Assembly (NCBI GenBank): GCA_910577165.1
Contig: CAJTLX010000001.1
Location: forward strand, 1-64,000
From: an uncultured Lachnospiraceae bacterium
GTDB lineage: Bacteria; Bacillota; Clostridia; Lachnospirales; Lachnospiraceae
DNA length: 64,000 bases
Direction: 5' to 3'
Made by a program: the position numbers and the translations under genes. Under the pieces are notes generated by a model, which had not been told where the DNA came from, made no database searches, and saw only the letters and a list, made by a program, of their open reading frames with translations. Positions 1-8,480 of this stretch are shown piece by piece (positions within the stretch are counted from its first letter, which is position 1; the number at the start of each line of letters is the position of its first letter).

Positions 1-1
1 T

Positions 2-1420
2 TTAGCCATTCTTTCTCACCCCTTTCCTTTTTGGCGGCTTTACTGGCAGACAAAGCAGCAATACACAGTCCGCTTCGTCCGGGGAAGGTAACCCCCGCTT
101 TTTCATTGCCTCTTTACTTTCTACTTTAAGTTTACTGGCTTCTGTAAGAGAATACTTTCTCCCCGAAAGCTGTGCAGCAAGATCATCATCGTTCGGGAGG
201 ATCAGCTCCACGGGTTTCCGTTCCCCGGTATCCTCATCAAATGGCTGTAATAGCTTCTTAACTATTGCCATCATGTAGGTCGTGCTGTCATGATAGTATT
301 TATGTTTTATGCGCTGACCGAAAAGCACTGGATAAATCTCCAACCACCAGAAGCGTTCCGGATTATTTCGCTTGATTTGTTTTAGACGATCTACTACACC
401 GCCTCCTACCCCGCCGTCGTCCACCTTAACAGGGATCGGATGATCGGTTTCTGGCTTGAGTCTATACCTATGTACTAACATCTCGCCAAGCAAAATAATA
501 TCGTCTGCTGTTTTCATGGTATCTTGTCCCTGACGCTTTTTATAAAACTCTGCTTTCTCGTCTATCTTATACCCGATTATTGTCTTATCATCTCCAAATC
601 TGGCTACATCACAGGCAATATGAATGAAATCCGGTTTTTTCCGGAGAGAAAACTCCGTCATAATGGAATTGTCAATAAGGGAAAGAGGAATAAATATATC
701 GTCCTCCTGTAATGGAAACTCTCCGGCAACACGCACCCTGAATACATCACTGTCCTTTCCATACATTCGGATGATTCTATCCACAAACTCTTTTGGCACT
801 CTTTGACTATTTCTTCCGTCAATGTGAAACCTGGCATAGTTAGCCGAATTCTTGTTATGGCTGTCATAAAAGAATCCTGAAAGTTGTGTAGGATTCCCGC
901 ACATAAGAAGCCGCGCTCTTGGTGTAGAAAGCGCGCCCAACACAGGTTCAAAAATGGAGTCGGATACACCACTAGCTTCATCAATAATAAATAGTAAATC
1001 ATCCGCATGAAATCCCTGCAATGCATCTGGCTTACTGGCAGTTCGCGCCACTGCAAACCATTCTTCCGGGTAGCCTTTCATGTAAAGTTTTTCTTTTGTC
1101 CATATTAGTTCATTTCGCAAAGCCCTATTATTTCTTATCCATTTACTGACTTCTGCCCAAAGAATATCAAATAGCTGATGCTGTGTCGGTGCTGTACAGG
1201 GAATTTTCGGAAACGGACGTGTATTCATAAACCATATAATTACCCATGCTTCAACAGTACTTTTCCCCACACCGTGTCCGCTTCTTACGCTTGTCATTTG
1301 GTTTACTGCAACACTGCGGAGTATCTCTGCTTGCATTGCATCGGGTTTTGCACCGATTATGTCTTTAACAAATTCTACAGGGTGATCAGCGTAATAGAGA
1401 ATTGCCTCTTCGCTAATCAT
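2..1420 (-). CDS. terL: Phage terminase large subunit
   Basis: Motor ATPase plus nuclease that cuts concatemeric phage DNA and drives it into proheads. Seen: Walker A SGHGVGKST at residues 47-55, Walker B LLFIIDEASG near 142-151, and in the C-terminal half acidic RNase H-like nuclease motifs (ACDVARFGDD and VDDGGVGGG). At 472 residues it has normal length, and the stop codon lies at bases 2-4, so the gene is complete. ATG at 1420 follows a GGGAGAAAG ribosome site and overlaps the small-subunit gene by 8 bp, the usual terS-terL order. Portal and structural genes should follow beyond the left edge. Confident in family; the packaging type (cos or pac) cannot be told. Confidence 0.93.
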   Translation of the reverse strand: MISEEAILYYADHPVEFVKDIIGAKPDAMQAEILRSVAVNQMTSVRSGHGVGKSTVEAWVIIWFMNTRPFPKIPCTAPTQHQLFDILWAEVSKWIRNNRALRNELIWTKEKLYMKGYPEEWFAVARTASKPDALQGFHADDLLFIIDEASGVSDSIFEPVLGALSTPRARLLMCGNPTQLSGFFYDSHNKNSANYARFHIDGRNSQRVPKEFVDRIIRMYGKDSDVFRVRVAGEFPLQEDDIFIPLSLIDNSIMTEFSLRKKPDFIHIACDVARFGDDKTIIGYKIDEKAEFYKKRQGQDTMKTADDIILLGEMLVHRYRLKPETDHPIPVKVDDGGVGGGVVDRLKQIKRNNPERFWWLEIYPVLFGQRIKHKYYHDSTTYMMAIVKKLLQPFDEDTGERKPVELILPNDDDLAAQLSGRKYSLTEASKLKVESKEAMKKRGLPSPDEADCVLLLCLPVKPPKRKGVRKNG

Positions 1421-1931
1421 TGCTTTCTCCCCCCTCCATTCGTTTCCTATACGCAGAGATTATAGTATCCGCAAGAGAGGATACCTGTTCATCTTCTCCT
1501 GCCTCTTTTGCCGCTGTCCCAGTTCCTTCTTGTCGCACTTGGCTTTCTAACTTTGCACCCTCCGAAATGAAGCGTAAAATATCTTTAGGGGTTAAGTCCT
1601 CTATCTCCAATTTATTCAGGGCTTCAATAGCTTTTTTTTGCAGTAGCATGGCAGTTTGAATTTGCCGTTTCTGCATTTTCTTAATTTCTTGTTGCGCCGC
1701 TATAAACTCCTGCCGTTTGAGGTCTGTGTCATAATCTCGACTGCGTTGTTGCCAATTCCAGGTGCTACTCCAACGGCTTATTAAAGTATAACTTTTAGCT
1801 AACTCTTGACAAACCTTCCGCAAATTTCTCTTTTCGCCCATTTGCAGATACAGATAAAAGGCTTCATACGCCTGCATACTCTCTTCTGGCTGGCGTTCCC
1901 AAGATTTCTCACTTTTGCTCCATTTCGCCAT
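1413..1931 (-). CDS. terS: Phage terminase small subunit
   Basis: Probable DNA-recognition subunit of the packaging terminase. The 172-residue protein has an N-terminal helix-turn-helix-like segment (around KVCQELAKSYTLISRWSS), a basic helical middle and an acidic tail, as in small terminase subunits that start with a region resembling MAKWSKSEKSWE. I chose ATG 1931 because GGAGAGGAGGAC precedes it; an upstream in-frame ATG at 1955 has no such site. It overlaps the preceding radical SAM gene by 23 bp and terL by 8 bp, so the whole run is translationally coupled. Assignment rests on position before terL plus the HTH-like N-terminus. Confidence 0.82.
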   Translation of the reverse strand: MAKWSKSEKSWERQPEESMQAYEAFYLYLQMGEKRNLRKVCQELAKSYTLISRWSSTWNWQQRSRDYDTDLKRQEFIAAQQEIKKMQKRQIQTAMLLQKKAIEALNKLEIEDLTPKDILRFISEGAKLESQVRQEGTGTAAKEAGEDEQVSSLADTIISAYRKRMEGGESND

Positions 1932-3216
1932 TGTCCTCCTCTCCTTTAAGTGCATATTTATATACTATGTCGCCGTTGCTATCTCTGCCAATTGGTTTTA
2001 GTATACCTCCGTATCCTTTGGCTGGACTGGTTCCTTTACTAGGCGTATTCCAGTTGTCCCGAAGATACTGTGCCATAGTAGTACCATAATTCAATGCACG
2101 AGCTTTGTTACTTCCTGTGTTATAGCCAGTTGCTTCACACCATGGAAAAGAAAAGTATTTTTCAATCCCTTCTGAAATGTCCGAAAAATGTACTTCCCCT
2201 TTCTCCTTAGCAGTTATTATTGCTTGTCCTATATTCCCTTGTTGACTTACTCCCCATTCGGAGGGAACTCCACAACAATTACAAGCATCATTGCATTCCC
2301 TACAGAAAGCGTCACTGACATGAAATCTCATTCCGAGAGTATGAGTATATTCCATCATCTCTCGGATAATCGGAGTCTTGATTCCTCGGCTAAGCCTCTT
2401 GTAACCGTGCTGTTTGCTATTTTCCATATAGTATTTGTAAATATCAAATCCACAGATTTTACTCATTTCGGCATACCGTTTCTTGAGATCATCGTCTGCT
2501 CTTGCATCCATACAAAAGAATTCCGTTGTCACGCTATCAGCCCCCGCTTCATGTGCCATACTTATAAGCTGCTTGAAGTCTGTGGACACTCCAAGGATAA
2601 AGGGGCGCAGCCGAAGTGTGACGTGTACTCCCCTGTCGGAAAGCCTTTTTATCGCTGCTATTCTCTTCTCTGGTGATGGCACTCCACGCTCAATTCTCCG
2701 GGCTTTTTCCTTGTCTGCCGTAATGATAGAGATTTTAACGTGCCAATTGTGAGTATGTCGGGTAAACAATTCCATATATCGTTCATCCTCTGTCCACCAT
2801 GTTGCCTTTGTACTAAAAGATAGAGGATAATCAATACGGTCGAAATATCGTAACAGTTCTAATGTCACTCCGTATCTGCGTTCCCACTCGTCAAATTCAT
2901 CCGCTAACCCGCCCCACTGCATTATTCGGCGGTTTTGAATATACGGAAAGAATTGCAACTCTGTCTTTGTGACCGCTTGCCTATCGTTCTTCATTGCACT
3001 CTCAAAAAGGTGAATAACCTTTTGCGGGTTGACACACCGCGGTCCTCCGCTCTTATACCCATCAAGTGAATGACTTTTCTGAAAATAAGAAAAACAATAT
3101 AAACAATTATATGCACATTTGCTATATGTATCAAATGTCATAGGCATAGAACAATCTGGGATTTCCATTGTCCACCGGGGCGAATTATAATCCTGCTTGA
3201 GCTTTTCACTTTCCAT
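1909..3216 (-). CDS. Radical SAM protein (SplB/COG1533-like), phage cassette
   Basis: Radical SAM enzyme of unknown substrate. Seen: the CX3CX2C [4Fe-4S] motif at C34, C38 and C41 (CAYNCLYC), a TIM-barrel-sized body of 435 residues, and a second cysteine cluster (CRECNDACNCC) in the C-terminal third that could bind another cluster or zinc. The overall shape resembles the spore-photolyase-like COG1533 group. ATG 3216 follows GGAGGGATAGC and sits 1 bp after the stop of the preceding ParB-like gene; a longer reading from 3324 would overlap that gene heavily. Being locked between ParB-like genes and terS suggests a role on phage DNA or in packaging, but that is inference. Confidence 0.8.
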   Translation of the reverse strand: MESEKLKQDYNSPRWTMEIPDCSMPMTFDTYSKCAYNCLYCFSYFQKSHSLDGYKSGGPRCVNPQKVIHLFESAMKNDRQAVTKTELQFFPYIQNRRIMQWGGLADEFDEWERRYGVTLELLRYFDRIDYPLSFSTKATWWTEDERYMELFTRHTHNWHVKISIITADKEKARRIERGVPSPEKRIAAIKRLSDRGVHVTLRLRPFILGVSTDFKQLISMAHEAGADSVTTEFFCMDARADDDLKKRYAEMSKICGFDIYKYYMENSKQHGYKRLSRGIKTPIIREMMEYTHTLGMRFHVSDAFCRECNDACNCCGVPSEWGVSQQGNIGQAIITAKEKGEVHFSDISEGIEKYFSFPWCEATGYNTGSNKARALNYGTTMAQYLRDNWNTPSKGTSPAKGYGGILKPIGRDSNGDIVYKYALKGEEDNGEMEQK

Positions 3217-3217
3217 G

Positions 3218-3802
3218 CTATCCCTCCATACGAATAACTGTTGTATTGCTCCCCTCGCGGATCTGATCCTTATAACCCTCTTTCGCTGCCCACTGTCCTG
3301 CGAGTTCTGCGTTTGCAAATACAAGTGTTACAACGTAACTACCACCGATCATGGGTTCATCCTCATTTTCATTCCATTCTCCAAAATCAAAATCGTCTTC
3401 AAGATCGTCATTATTTGCCAAAATAACAGCAATTTCCTCCGCAGAGAACCCGCTGGTCATAGCTACTTCATAATCAAAATTTTTGAGAATATCCTCTAAC
3501 TTTTCATAATCCCACTGACCACGGATTTTATTAAGGGCAATATTAAGAAGCTTTTCTTCGTTCTCGTCAAGATTAACAACAGAGCATGGAATATTTTTGT
3601 AACCCATACTTCTTAGCACTGCAAGTCGTTGGTGTCCTCCTACGACATTGCCCGTTTTTTCATTCCATACAATTGGCTCTACATTTCCAAAACGCTCTAT
3701 GCTATCCTTGAGTTTTTCCCATTCTGGCATTCCTGGCTCAAGTTTGATACGCGGATTATACTGTGCTATTTTAAGTTCCGAAATGTTAATTTCTTGCACC
3801 AT
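3218..3802 (-). CDS. ParB-like nuclease/partition-domain protein, copy 2
   Basis: ParB/sulfiredoxin-fold protein of 194 residues. The diagnostic segment GGHQRLAVL (the GxxR-type motif of ParB CTP-binding domains) and YNPR near the N-terminus are present, followed by an LLNIALNKI helix and a short C-terminal domain. ATG 3802 has GGAGGG 8 nt upstream; the ribosome site and start lie inside the end of the preceding paralog (17 bp overlap). Full-length similarity to the neighbour at 3786-4430, including the C-terminal ending (RMEG versus KMEG), shows a tandem duplication. In phages such proteins are often linked to DNA-modifying enzymes; no classical partition partner ParA is visible. Confidence 0.82.
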   Translation of the reverse strand: MVQEINISELKIAQYNPRIKLEPGMPEWEKLKDSIERFGNVEPIVWNEKTGNVVGGHQRLAVLRSMGYKNIPCSVVNLDENEEKLLNIALNKIRGQWDYEKLEDILKNFDYEVAMTSGFSAEEIAVILANNDDLEDDFDFGEWNENEDEPMIGGSYVVTLVFANAELAGQWAAKEGYKDQIREGSNTTVIRMEG

Positions 3803-4430
3803 AAGCCAGTCCCTCCATTTTGATTGTGATATTTCTTGTTGTTCCGCTGTATCCAAGATTTATTTCCCTGTCCTTTAACCATTTTTCTGCAATCTCCTTG
3901 GTCGGAAAAGAAAGGAATATATTAAATTCCTTCAACATGGAAGATTCCTCCGGTATGTCTAGGTTCTTATTATTTTTATCCTTATCACCCACATCCTGAC
4001 TTTTCTTTTCTTCGTCCCCCTCCAAATCAGAAAAATCACTATCAAAAAGATTCCTTAATTCTTCTGGAGTAAAGCCTGTAAATTTTATATCATCCGCTTT
4101 AATATCTTCAAAAAGATTTTCTAATTTTTCGTAATCCCAATCGCCATCTATCTTATTCAGGGCAATATTCAGCAATTTTTCTTGATCCTCGTTCAATTCT
4201 ACCAGTACAACTTCTGCTTCTTTTATCCCGCTGGCTTTAAGCACATTTAATCGCTGATGTCCGCTAATGAGTCTTTCCGTTGCTTTATTTACTATTAAGG
4301 GTTCTGCCAATCCAAACCTTTCTAAGCTGTTTTTCAATGCTTCATATTCCGTGTCCCCCGGTTTCAATGTTTTTCGGGGGTTATATTCTGCCGGGTAAAT
4401 ATCATTCAATTTCATTATGGCAGTTTCCAT
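3786..4430 (-). CDS. ParB-like nuclease/partition-domain protein, copy 1
   Basis: 214-residue ParB-fold protein: YNPRKTLKPG near the N-terminus, SGHQRLNVLK as the conserved ParB motif, then KLLNIALNKI and an acidic, lysine-rich linker (about residues 130-165) before a small C-terminal domain. It is paralogous over its whole length to copy 2 but has the longer linker. The start codon overlaps the glycosyltransferase stop by one base (TAATG), with AGGAGG upstream, so translation is coupled. Likely role: CTPase/DNA-binding or nuclease accessory in the modification cassette. This is inferred from the neighbours, not from catalytic residues. Confidence 0.83.
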   Translation of the reverse strand: METAIMKLNDIYPAEYNPRKTLKPGDTEYEALKNSLERFGLAEPLIVNKATERLISGHQRLNVLKASGIKEAEVVLVELNEDQEKLLNIALNKIDGDWDYEKLENLFEDIKADDIKFTGFTPEELRNLFDSDFSDLEGDEEKKSQDVGDKDKNNKNLDIPEESSMLKEFNIFLSFPTKEIAEKWLKDREINLGYSGTTRNITIKMEGLAYGARN

Positions 4431-5392
4431 TACCTTCTGTCCTCCTTATGTTGTTTCGCTTTTTCTTTTACCCATCTAAGAAAATCTTCTATCATAACCT
4501 CTTCTTTTGGTCGACCACAAATTTCGCGATACTTTCTATAGTCAATATCACAGAATTTATAGCTACCATCTTCAAAAGTTTGTGTGATCTTTAAATAATC
4601 CCTCATCGGATACTTTTTCAGCAAGGCATACTCCTGTGCTGCCAGTCTGCGCCTATTTTCATTATTCCTAATTACGCTGTTTATTGCGTCGTCCACAAAT
4701 GCATAAGCCAAACATGGGATTTGAAACATATCGCCACCCTTTTTGCATATTTCAGCAACAAATCCAACATCGTCCCCTGTTTCATCAAAATCAAGATTTC
4801 TCTTTATTTTCCGCAAAAATAATTCTCTTGCATTCACGAATGTTATCTGCCTTGGTGTTGAGCCTTTATTGACTACATAAGCAGTTTGACTAGCTGGATA
4901 ATTTGAGGCGAACCTCACCCGATGAAAGTTTCCAAGTACGCATTTACTTTTCTCAAATGCCATCCGTGCTATTGCGCATCCAAACCGCAAAATTTGTGAA
5001 AAATCTGTTTCATCCGATTTGGACAAATGATCTCCTGCTGGATCGTGAAACACATACTTAACCTGAATAATATCATCATCCATATCAATAAAATATGGCT
5101 TTTGAAGTGTTGAAATCACATAGTCTTGGATATATTGCCTTGTTCCTGCCAACCCGTTTACTTTTGGTAACGTAACAATATTGACCGTTGGAAAATTTTT
5201 CCTGTAGGCTTGCTCCTGCTCTGCCCTTACAAAAACATATGTATTCTCCTGTATGCCTTGGTCACAATGCTCAATAATATTTGTAATAGTCTTATTCTCT
5301 TTCCTATCCCAGCGTTTATATGACGGTATACAGATAGGAAAAATACCCCATTTCCGAGAAAGAAGATCCTGTATTTGTTTTTTCTCAATCAT
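4430..5392 (-). CDS. GT-A fold glycosyltransferase, resembling phage TET-associated glycosyltransferases
   Basis: Probable nucleotide-sugar glycosyltransferase of 320 residues. Seen: an N-terminal IPSYKR motif (22-27), a metal-binding DxD-type run DMDDDI near 102-107, GLAGTRQ before it, and a late ETGDDVGF segment near 205-212, the layout of compact GT-A enzymes. From memory of the family, this pattern fits the TAGT group that phages use to put sugars on oxidised 5-methylpyrimidines in DNA; I could not verify this by search. It overlaps the upstream radical SAM gene by 8 bp. A sugar acceptor on DNA would match the nearby cytosine methyltransferase, but no TET/JBP dioxygenase is visible in the window. 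Confidence 0.68.
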   Translation of the reverse strand: MIEKKQIQDLLSRKWGIFPICIPSYKRWDRKENKTITNIIEHCDQGIQENTYVFVRAEQEQAYRKNFPTVNIVTLPKVNGLAGTRQYIQDYVISTLQKPYFIDMDDDIIQVKYVFHDPAGDHLSKSDETDFSQILRFGCAIARMAFEKSKCVLGNFHRVRFASNYPASQTAYVVNKGSTPRQITFVNARELFLRKIKRNLDFDETGDDVGFVAEICKKGGDMFQIPCLAYAFVDDAINSVIRNNENRRRLAAQEYALLKKYPMRDYLKITQTFEDGSYKFCDIDYRKYREICGRPKEEVMIEDFLRWVKEKAKQHKEDRR

Positions 5393-6335
5393 GTACTGCC
5401 TCCCATTCCCGTTTTACTACCTTTGCGAGCGGCTTTATATTCGCCTTTACTACAGCATAATCCCTTGCTGATGGCTTCGGTAACTTTATCTGCCCTCTTG
5501 CATCTGGTAGAAGTCCTGGTCTAATTGGTTTTGCATTACATATACTGCAAGGGTAAATAGGGCTTCTATCATTTACCATAACAAATTTCCGTGCGCTTTC
5601 AAGCCGTTCATGAAAATATGCCTCCTGTAATGTTTTGCAATTCAAGATATTTGTAACATAGTATTCTCCCCGAAAATCATTACAACATATCGCTATATTC
5701 CCGTCCCATCTAACATAAAAATCCCTAAATAAAATGGAACATTTTGCTTTCAATGGTTTTTTGATCATTTTCATGCCTGCTCCACAATGATTATTCAGTT
5801 TCCTACTTGCTGTGTTTCCATCCATATCAATTGGTGGAGTGATACAAATTCTTTGTTGGCAAATTTTTTTATCTGCAAAAAGAGGTACACCGTTCCCTTG
5901 CTCAAAGATTGGGAAACTTCTACATATCTGATTATTTTTGACAAACTCCCCTATCCGGCTATCGCTATATTCATCAAACACTAAATCATTTAGTCCTGCG
6001 CCAAAAAGATCGATCACCATTTCTGGACGTTTTGCTATAACTGTACCATTTGTAAACAGGTGTATCATATTTTTCGGAAGAATTTCTCGTATGATTCGTA
6101 TAATCTGTGGTAACTGCTGGTGTAGCGTTGGCTCTCCATGTCCTGCAAGCAATATCCGACAATTTAATCCTGCTGCTTTTATTAGTTTGCAAGTATGTTG
6201 CACTGTTTTTAACTCAACATAATGAAATGCCCTCTCTATCCCCATAGTACCACAGAATTTACAACGCCGATTGCAGCCTTGTACCGTTTCTATCTGTACC
6301 ATATTGGGTTTATATGGCCATTCGGATAGTTCCAT
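5385..6335 (-). CDS. Radical SAM protein with SPASM-like C-terminus, phage cassette
   Basis: 316-residue radical SAM enzyme. Seen: CNRRCKFC (C21, C25, C28), a GHGEPTLH segment matching the GGE-like SAM-binding motif, and a C-terminal cysteine set (CSILFRDFYVRWDG, ICCND, CSICNA) typical of SPASM/twitch domains that bind auxiliary Fe-S clusters. ATG 6335 has AAGGAAAAG just upstream. It is the first gene of the cassette that continues through the glycosyltransferase and ParB-like pair to the terminase. SPASM enzymes usually act on peptides, though the family is broad, so the substrate here is open. A strong terminator lies only about 40 bp upstream. Confidence 0.8.
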   Translation of the reverse strand: MELSEWPYKPNMVQIETVQGCNRRCKFCGTMGIERAFHYVELKTVQHTCKLIKAAGLNCRILLAGHGEPTLHQQLPQIIRIIREILPKNMIHLFTNGTVIAKRPEMVIDLFGAGLNDLVFDEYSDSRIGEFVKNNQICRSFPIFEQGNGVPLFADKKICQQRICITPPIDMDGNTASRKLNNHCGAGMKMIKKPLKAKCSILFRDFYVRWDGNIAICCNDFRGEYYVTNILNCKTLQEAYFHERLESARKFVMVNDRSPIYPCSICNAKPIRPGLLPDARGQIKLPKPSARDYAVVKANIKPLAKVVKREWEAVHD

Positions 6336-6374
6336 ATCTTTTCCTTTCTGACCCATTTTGGGACATTTTATATC

Positions 6375-6417
6375 AAAAAAATAGTCGCCTCCTAAATTTC
6401 TTGTGGAGGCGACTATT
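6375..6417 (-). terminator. Intrinsic terminator before the modification/terminase operon
   Basis: On the minus strand a perfect 13-bp stem (AATAGTCGCCTCC at 6405-6417 with its complement at 6380-6392) with a 12-nt loop is followed by seven T residues. It would end transcripts from the regulator gene at 6497-7177. The next gene starts only about 40 bp later, leaving little room for a new promoter. Confidence 0.88.
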
Positions 6418-6496
6418 CAAAACCTTTAATTTTACAGCATACATTATAACACTTTTCATTATGCCTTGTAAATGCCCGAAATGTGCCTGATTTGGG

Positions 6497-7177
6497 TCAT
6501 TGTTTTTCGACTCCCTCAATACCAAACAAAAGAGCAGTTAAGTCAGCTACACAAACATCAATATCCTTGTATACCGTGCGTCTGTCAATATGTTCCGCTG
6601 CTGCCACTTTACTTGCTGGGGTTGCGTTTTCTGCTAGGTAAAGTGCCTGCAATACCCTCCAGTGCCTTGCGTCGTCTTGCCTCTTTGACCTCTTGCACAT
6701 AATTTCGTATATTTCCAACATTTTATTCACATGGGACATGATAATTTTTGTTCTAGTACAACTTCGCTTTATACTTTCTATGCATAAAGATTCATCACCC
6801 GACATTCCTATATCTTCCATAATATCAGAAAAACTTTCATCAAGTGCCTCGTCCAAAACTATTCCTTCGTTCGTGGTATAGATCCCATGCTTATAATGTT
6901 CATTCAATGTCCGATAGTGCCGTAGTAGTAGTTTAGTGTTGTATAAACGCTTATCATATTGCTTTCGTTTTTGCTTCCTACGCTCATCCTCTATAGTTTT
7001 AATCGCCGCTGCTGCCCCCGCTTTTGCCCCGGTCGCTGCACCGAGTGTCGCCCCGATATTTATAGCCTCTTGTAGCTTATCCTCAATCCCTTTTGTGAAA
7101 ATTTCATAAGAAGCATTTACCGCCGCCTCGATTATTTCCTTTATGTCGTTTTTTTCCCTGTCTTTGCCATTTTTCAT
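6497..7177 (-). CDS. Putative phage late-gene regulator (ArpU-like, sigma-70 region 4-like HTH)
   Basis: 226-residue protein with an alanine/glycine-rich segment (NIGATLGAATGAKAGAAAAI) after an N-terminal helix, a basic KRKQYDKRLYNTK region, and a C-terminal helix-turn-helix (about residues 180-215: KVAAAEHIDRRTVYKDIDVC) like that of sigma region 4 and ArpU-type phage regulators. ATG 7177 follows AGGGAGG. Its place immediately before the late operon fits a late transcription activator or antiterminator, which would also explain the terminator downstream. The family is recognised only by the HTH and the context. Confidence 0.6.
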   Translation of the reverse strand: MKNGKDREKNDIKEIIEAAVNASYEIFTKGIEDKLQEAINIGATLGAATGAKAGAAAAIKTIEDERRKQKRKQYDKRLYNTKLLLRHYRTLNEHYKHGIYTTNEGIVLDEALDESFSDIMEDIGMSGDESLCIESIKRSCTRTKIIMSHVNKMLEIYEIMCKRSKRQDDARHWRVLQALYLAENATPASKVAAAEHIDRRTVYKDIDVCVADLTALLFGIEGVEKQ

Positions 7178-7230
7178 GGGATAAACCTCCCTACACAATA
7201 ATTGTAATACACCATCGTGATCTACATCGG

Positions 7231-7644
7231 TTACATCAGTCCCATTTCTGCGGCAAATTGCGCAATCTTGTAGATTGTTGCTCCCTTGATACCTTTACAT
7301 TTGCCCTCTGAAAGAGCAGAGATAAGTTTTTGTACCTCAGAAGTATCTTCGTTAGGTTCTGCTCCATCTGGGCTGTTTTGCACTACGCTTGATACTTTAA
7401 CAGCTATATCAGGGGTTGCCACTTGTTCTTCCGCAATCCCTATAAACTGAATATCGTTCGCCATTGGCATAACAACCTTTCCATCAGGCAATTCCACAAT
7501 CGCCACGGAATAATTTCCTGCGCCGTTTTCAAACTCTTCGTAATTGCTGCCCCATTGGTGAAATTGCCCGATCTTAAATTCCTCGAAGCATCCAGGCTTT
7601 CCACTTACTGGATATTTTCCTTTACACATCCTTGTTCCTGCCAT
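7231..7644 (-). CDS. Hypothetical phage protein
   Basis: 137-residue protein that I do not recognise beyond a common clostridial phage type. The N-terminal half looks like a compact beta domain (short strands such as YSVAIVELPDG and FIGIAEEQ); the C-terminal half is acidic and helical and ends in a KGATIYKIAQFAAEMG helix. GGAGGGAAAA stands before ATG 7644. It overlaps the preceding small gene by 23 bp. No catalytic motif is visible, and the position among early/middle genes gives no specific role. Confidence 0.65.
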   Translation of the reverse strand: MAGTRMCKGKYPVSGKPGCFEEFKIGQFHQWGSNYEEFENGAGNYSVAIVELPDGKVVMPMANDIQFIGIAEEQVATPDIAVKVSSVVQNSPDGAEPNEDTSEVQKLISALSEGKCKGIKGATIYKIAQFAAEMGLM

Positions 7645-7792
7645 TTTTCCCTCCAATTTTATTTGATTCCTCTTTGTATTTCGGGACAAGCAAGATATCA
7701 TGCCCCAGCCGCTGCAATCCCTTTTTTACCTGCAAACGGATCTCTTCCCAGTTTTGCAGGATAGACCATTTGTCTATGTAAGTACCTGTCAT
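7622..7792 (-). CDS. Small hypothetical phage protein
   Basis: 56-residue basic protein with one amphipathic helix (NWEEIRLQVKKGLQRLGHDILL) and a lysine-rich tail. It is called because GAGGGGGTG stands 6 nt before ATG 7792 and its end overlaps the next gene start, consistent with the tight packing here. Function unknown. Confidence 0.5.
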   Translation of the reverse strand: MTGTYIDKWSILQNWEEIRLQVKKGLQRLGHDILLVPKYKEESNKIGGKNGRNKDV

Positions 7793-7820
7793 ATTGCACC
7801 CCCTCTTTTCTCTCATACGA

Positions 7821-8207
7821 TTATCCTTCACTCCCCCTGATAAATATATCCTTCAGAAGGTCTTTCGCCTTTGCTTCTGGCAAGCTATCAATAATCTCCC
7901 TAATTCCCGGCGCGCTTAGATCCTTATTTATTTTATCCTTTAGTTCTTGAATCATTGCCATCTTTGGGATTCTCTTTTCTCTAACTTCCGCCTGTTCTAC
8001 TGCATTATCGCGTTTCAATGCCTCTTCCAAATATTCTATCGAAATTTCCTCTGGCATATCGATGAGCGGACACCAATGGGGTCTTCTTTCCGCTTCTCCT
8101 CTGCATATATTACCGCTTATGGCTTCGCAGTAGTAGCCCTCCATTGTGCAAAATTGGCAATAATGGCAGTTTTCTGGTGTATCCACTACTAAAATAGATT
8201 TACTCAT
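7821..8207 (-). CDS. Cysteine-rich phage protein with a zinc-binding N-terminus
   Basis: 128 residues. The N-terminal 50 residues carry several cysteines and histidines (CHYCQFC, YYCEAISGNIC, HWCPLIDMP), a pattern often annotated in clostridial phages as a zinc-binding hypothetical protein; the rest is charged and helical. The start overlaps the stop of the upstream gene (ATGA). Function unknown; possibly a small regulatory or nucleic-acid-binding protein. Confidence 0.65.
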   Translation of the reverse strand: MSKSILVVDTPENCHYCQFCTMEGYYCEAISGNICRGEAERRPHWCPLIDMPEEISIEYLEEALKRDNAVEQAEVREKRIPKMAMIQELKDKINKDLSAPGIREIIDSLPEAKAKDLLKDIFIRGSEG

Positions 8208-8461
8208 TCCTCGTCTCCATCATCCCCGCTCCAATCAAATTTTTTACCGCACTCATGGCAATATTTGTGTTTTTGCTTTATGCTTCTCCTTGCACCGCAA
8301 CAAGGACAGAAATAATAAAAATTGTTTGTGATTGGTTGCTCTGGTTTCTGCTTTTCCAATGCAATAATTGCCATATCACAAGCGGCACCCGCCTCTTTTT
8401 GTACACATTCATATGTTTCCTTAAATGCCATTTGCCACGCAATCGCCCTTTCAATTTCCAT
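8204..8461 (-). CDS. Zinc-ribbon phage protein
   Basis: 85-residue protein: an N-terminal helix (ERAIAWQMAFKETYECVQ) and a C-terminal zinc ribbon with two CxxC pairs (CPCC and CHEC) about 18 residues apart. ATG 8461 has GGAGG at a good distance. Coupled to the next gene by a 4-bp overlap. Function unknown; such proteins may contact nucleic acid or polymerase. Confidence 0.68.
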   Translation of the reverse strand: MEIERAIAWQMAFKETYECVQKEAGAACDMAIIALEKQKPEQPITNNFYYFCPCCGARRSIKQKHKYCHECGKKFDWSGDDGDEE

Positions 8462-8480
8462 TATATCCTCCAATCTTTTT

